Shown piece by piece: positions 63,542-64,000 of a stretch of DNA of 64,000 bases. Every line of letters starts with the position of its first letter. The stretch's first letter is position 1. The position numbers were made by a program, and so were the translations under genes. Location: the NCBI RefSeq assembly GCF_000720765.1, contig NZ_JODC01000001.1:464566-528565 (forward strand), in the 5' to 3' direction. This stretch comes from Streptomyces sp. NRRL S-646 (GTDB lineage Bacteria > Actinomycetota > Actinomycetes > Streptomycetales > Streptomycetaceae). Under the pieces are notes generated by a model. The model had not been told where the DNA came from and ran no database searches. It saw nothing but the letters and a program-made list of their open reading frames with translations.

Positions 63542-64000
63542 GAGTGATAGGTCTCACCCGTCAGTTCGTCATGCGCGGCCGTGAATGCGTGCCACTCCAG
63601 GCCGAGTTGCGGCATGTCCAACGAGACCGTGGCCTCCTGGGTGTGGTGCGGGTCGAGGTTGACGACGGCGAGGACCGTGTCCCGGCCCGTGGTCTTGCTG
63701 TACGCGATGACCATGTCGTTGTCGGTGTGGTGGAAACGGAGGTTCCGAAGGCGTTGAAGGGCCGGATGGCGCCGCCGGATGGCGTTGAGCCGGGTGATCA
63801 GGGGGGTGATGGTGCGGCCTTCGCGTTCGGCTGTCTCCCAGTCGCGTGGGCGTAGCTGGTACTTCTCCGAGTCGAGGTACTCCTCGCTGCCCGCGCGCAG
63901 GGGGAGGTTCTCGCACAGTTCGTAGCCGGAGTAGACGCCCCAGGTGGGGGAGAGGGTGGCGGCCAGGACCGCGCGCAGTTCGAAGGCGGGGCGGCCGCCG
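63542..64000 (-). pseudogene. glgE: glgE C-terminal part, fused out of frame to treS (5' end outside window)
   Basis: The frame is open from the window edge and encodes the C-terminal region of maltosyltransferase GlgE (alpha-1,4-glucan:maltose-1-phosphate maltosyltransferase): RAVLAATLSPTWGVYSGYEL, LNAIRRRHPALQRLRNLRFH, NDMVIAYSKTTGRDTVLAVV, NLDPHHTQEATVSLDMPQLG. At DELTGETYH the sequence jumps to mid-treS, so the last GlgE residues, its stop codon, the treS start and treS N-terminus are all absent. The GlgE frame continues as nonsense to 63310. Catalytic domain lies outside the window and could be intact, but the tail is wrong. Confidence 0.85.

Overview
The window is high-GC DNA with frequent GTG starts, 4-bp ATGA/GTGA stop-start overlaps, a WhiB-family protein, SigB/SigF-type sigma machinery, a very large LuxR (LAL) regulator and a GlgE-type trehalose/alpha-glucan cluster. 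Together these point to Streptomyces or a very close relative. I see no rRNA, tRNA, CRISPR array, prophage or biosynthetic core enzyme. Coding is dense, with no gene-free gap over about 300 bp, and most long antisense frames are GC-driven shadows of real genes.

Layout. 1-14.4 kb: a truncated F420-type luciferase-fold oxidoreductase, a serine hydrolase, a membrane-anchored pseudokinase, a PLP dehydratase, a coupled TPR/polyprenyl-synthase pair behind a 13-bp-periodic TGTATACA array, an AIM24 protein, a TerD-CAP-CAP fusion, a secreted D-Ala-D-Ala carboxypeptidase-like enzyme, an M4 metalloprotease and a secreted SGNH hydrolase. 14.4-25.3 kb: a 994-aa LAL regulator; a tightly coupled three-gene operon (receiver fused to a thioredoxin-reductase-like flavoprotein lacking its CxxC, cNMP-domain histidine kinase, UBP-type zinc finger); then VOC, double-USP, DUF4032 kinase-like, MBL and AlkB genes. 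25.4-31.9 kb: a TetR gene with two palindromic operators and a KstD-like flavoprotein, then a GntR / unknown beta-rich protein / GMC oxidoreductase operon. 31.8-39.5 kb: DUF488, M1 peptidase, L,D-transpeptidase lipoprotein, OmpR/HK two-component system, WhiB, saccharopine-dehydrogenase-like enzyme and TetR. 39.6-46.2 kb: an MFS + alkylsulfatase-like MBL operon apparently controlled by a convergent HxlR gene through shared TTGC-N5-GCAA sites, a divergent ArgP/LysE pair and a second MFS exporter.

46.2-57.4 kb: a small MITE-like element, a cNMP-only protein, a decayed Orn/Lys/Arg decarboxylase pseudogene, a stress block (RsbW-like ATPase, SigF-like sigma, DUF5133, DUF1206), a FUSC membrane protein, type II NADH dehydrogenase and a long-chain acyl-CoA ligase. 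57.4-64 kb: a YbdK-type ligase and the glgE-treS-mak-glgB cluster. There mak and glgB are intact, but glgE and treS are fused by a deletion and treS has a second, internal deletion.

The best candidate for an undescribed system is the REC-flavoprotein / cNMP-kinase / UBP-finger operon at 17,629-21,106. Secondary leads are the iterated operator at 7,096-7,142, the TerD-CAP-CAP fusion, the GntR-GMC oxidoreductase operon and the broken glgE-treS locus. Family names come from reading translations against remembered motifs; no search was run.
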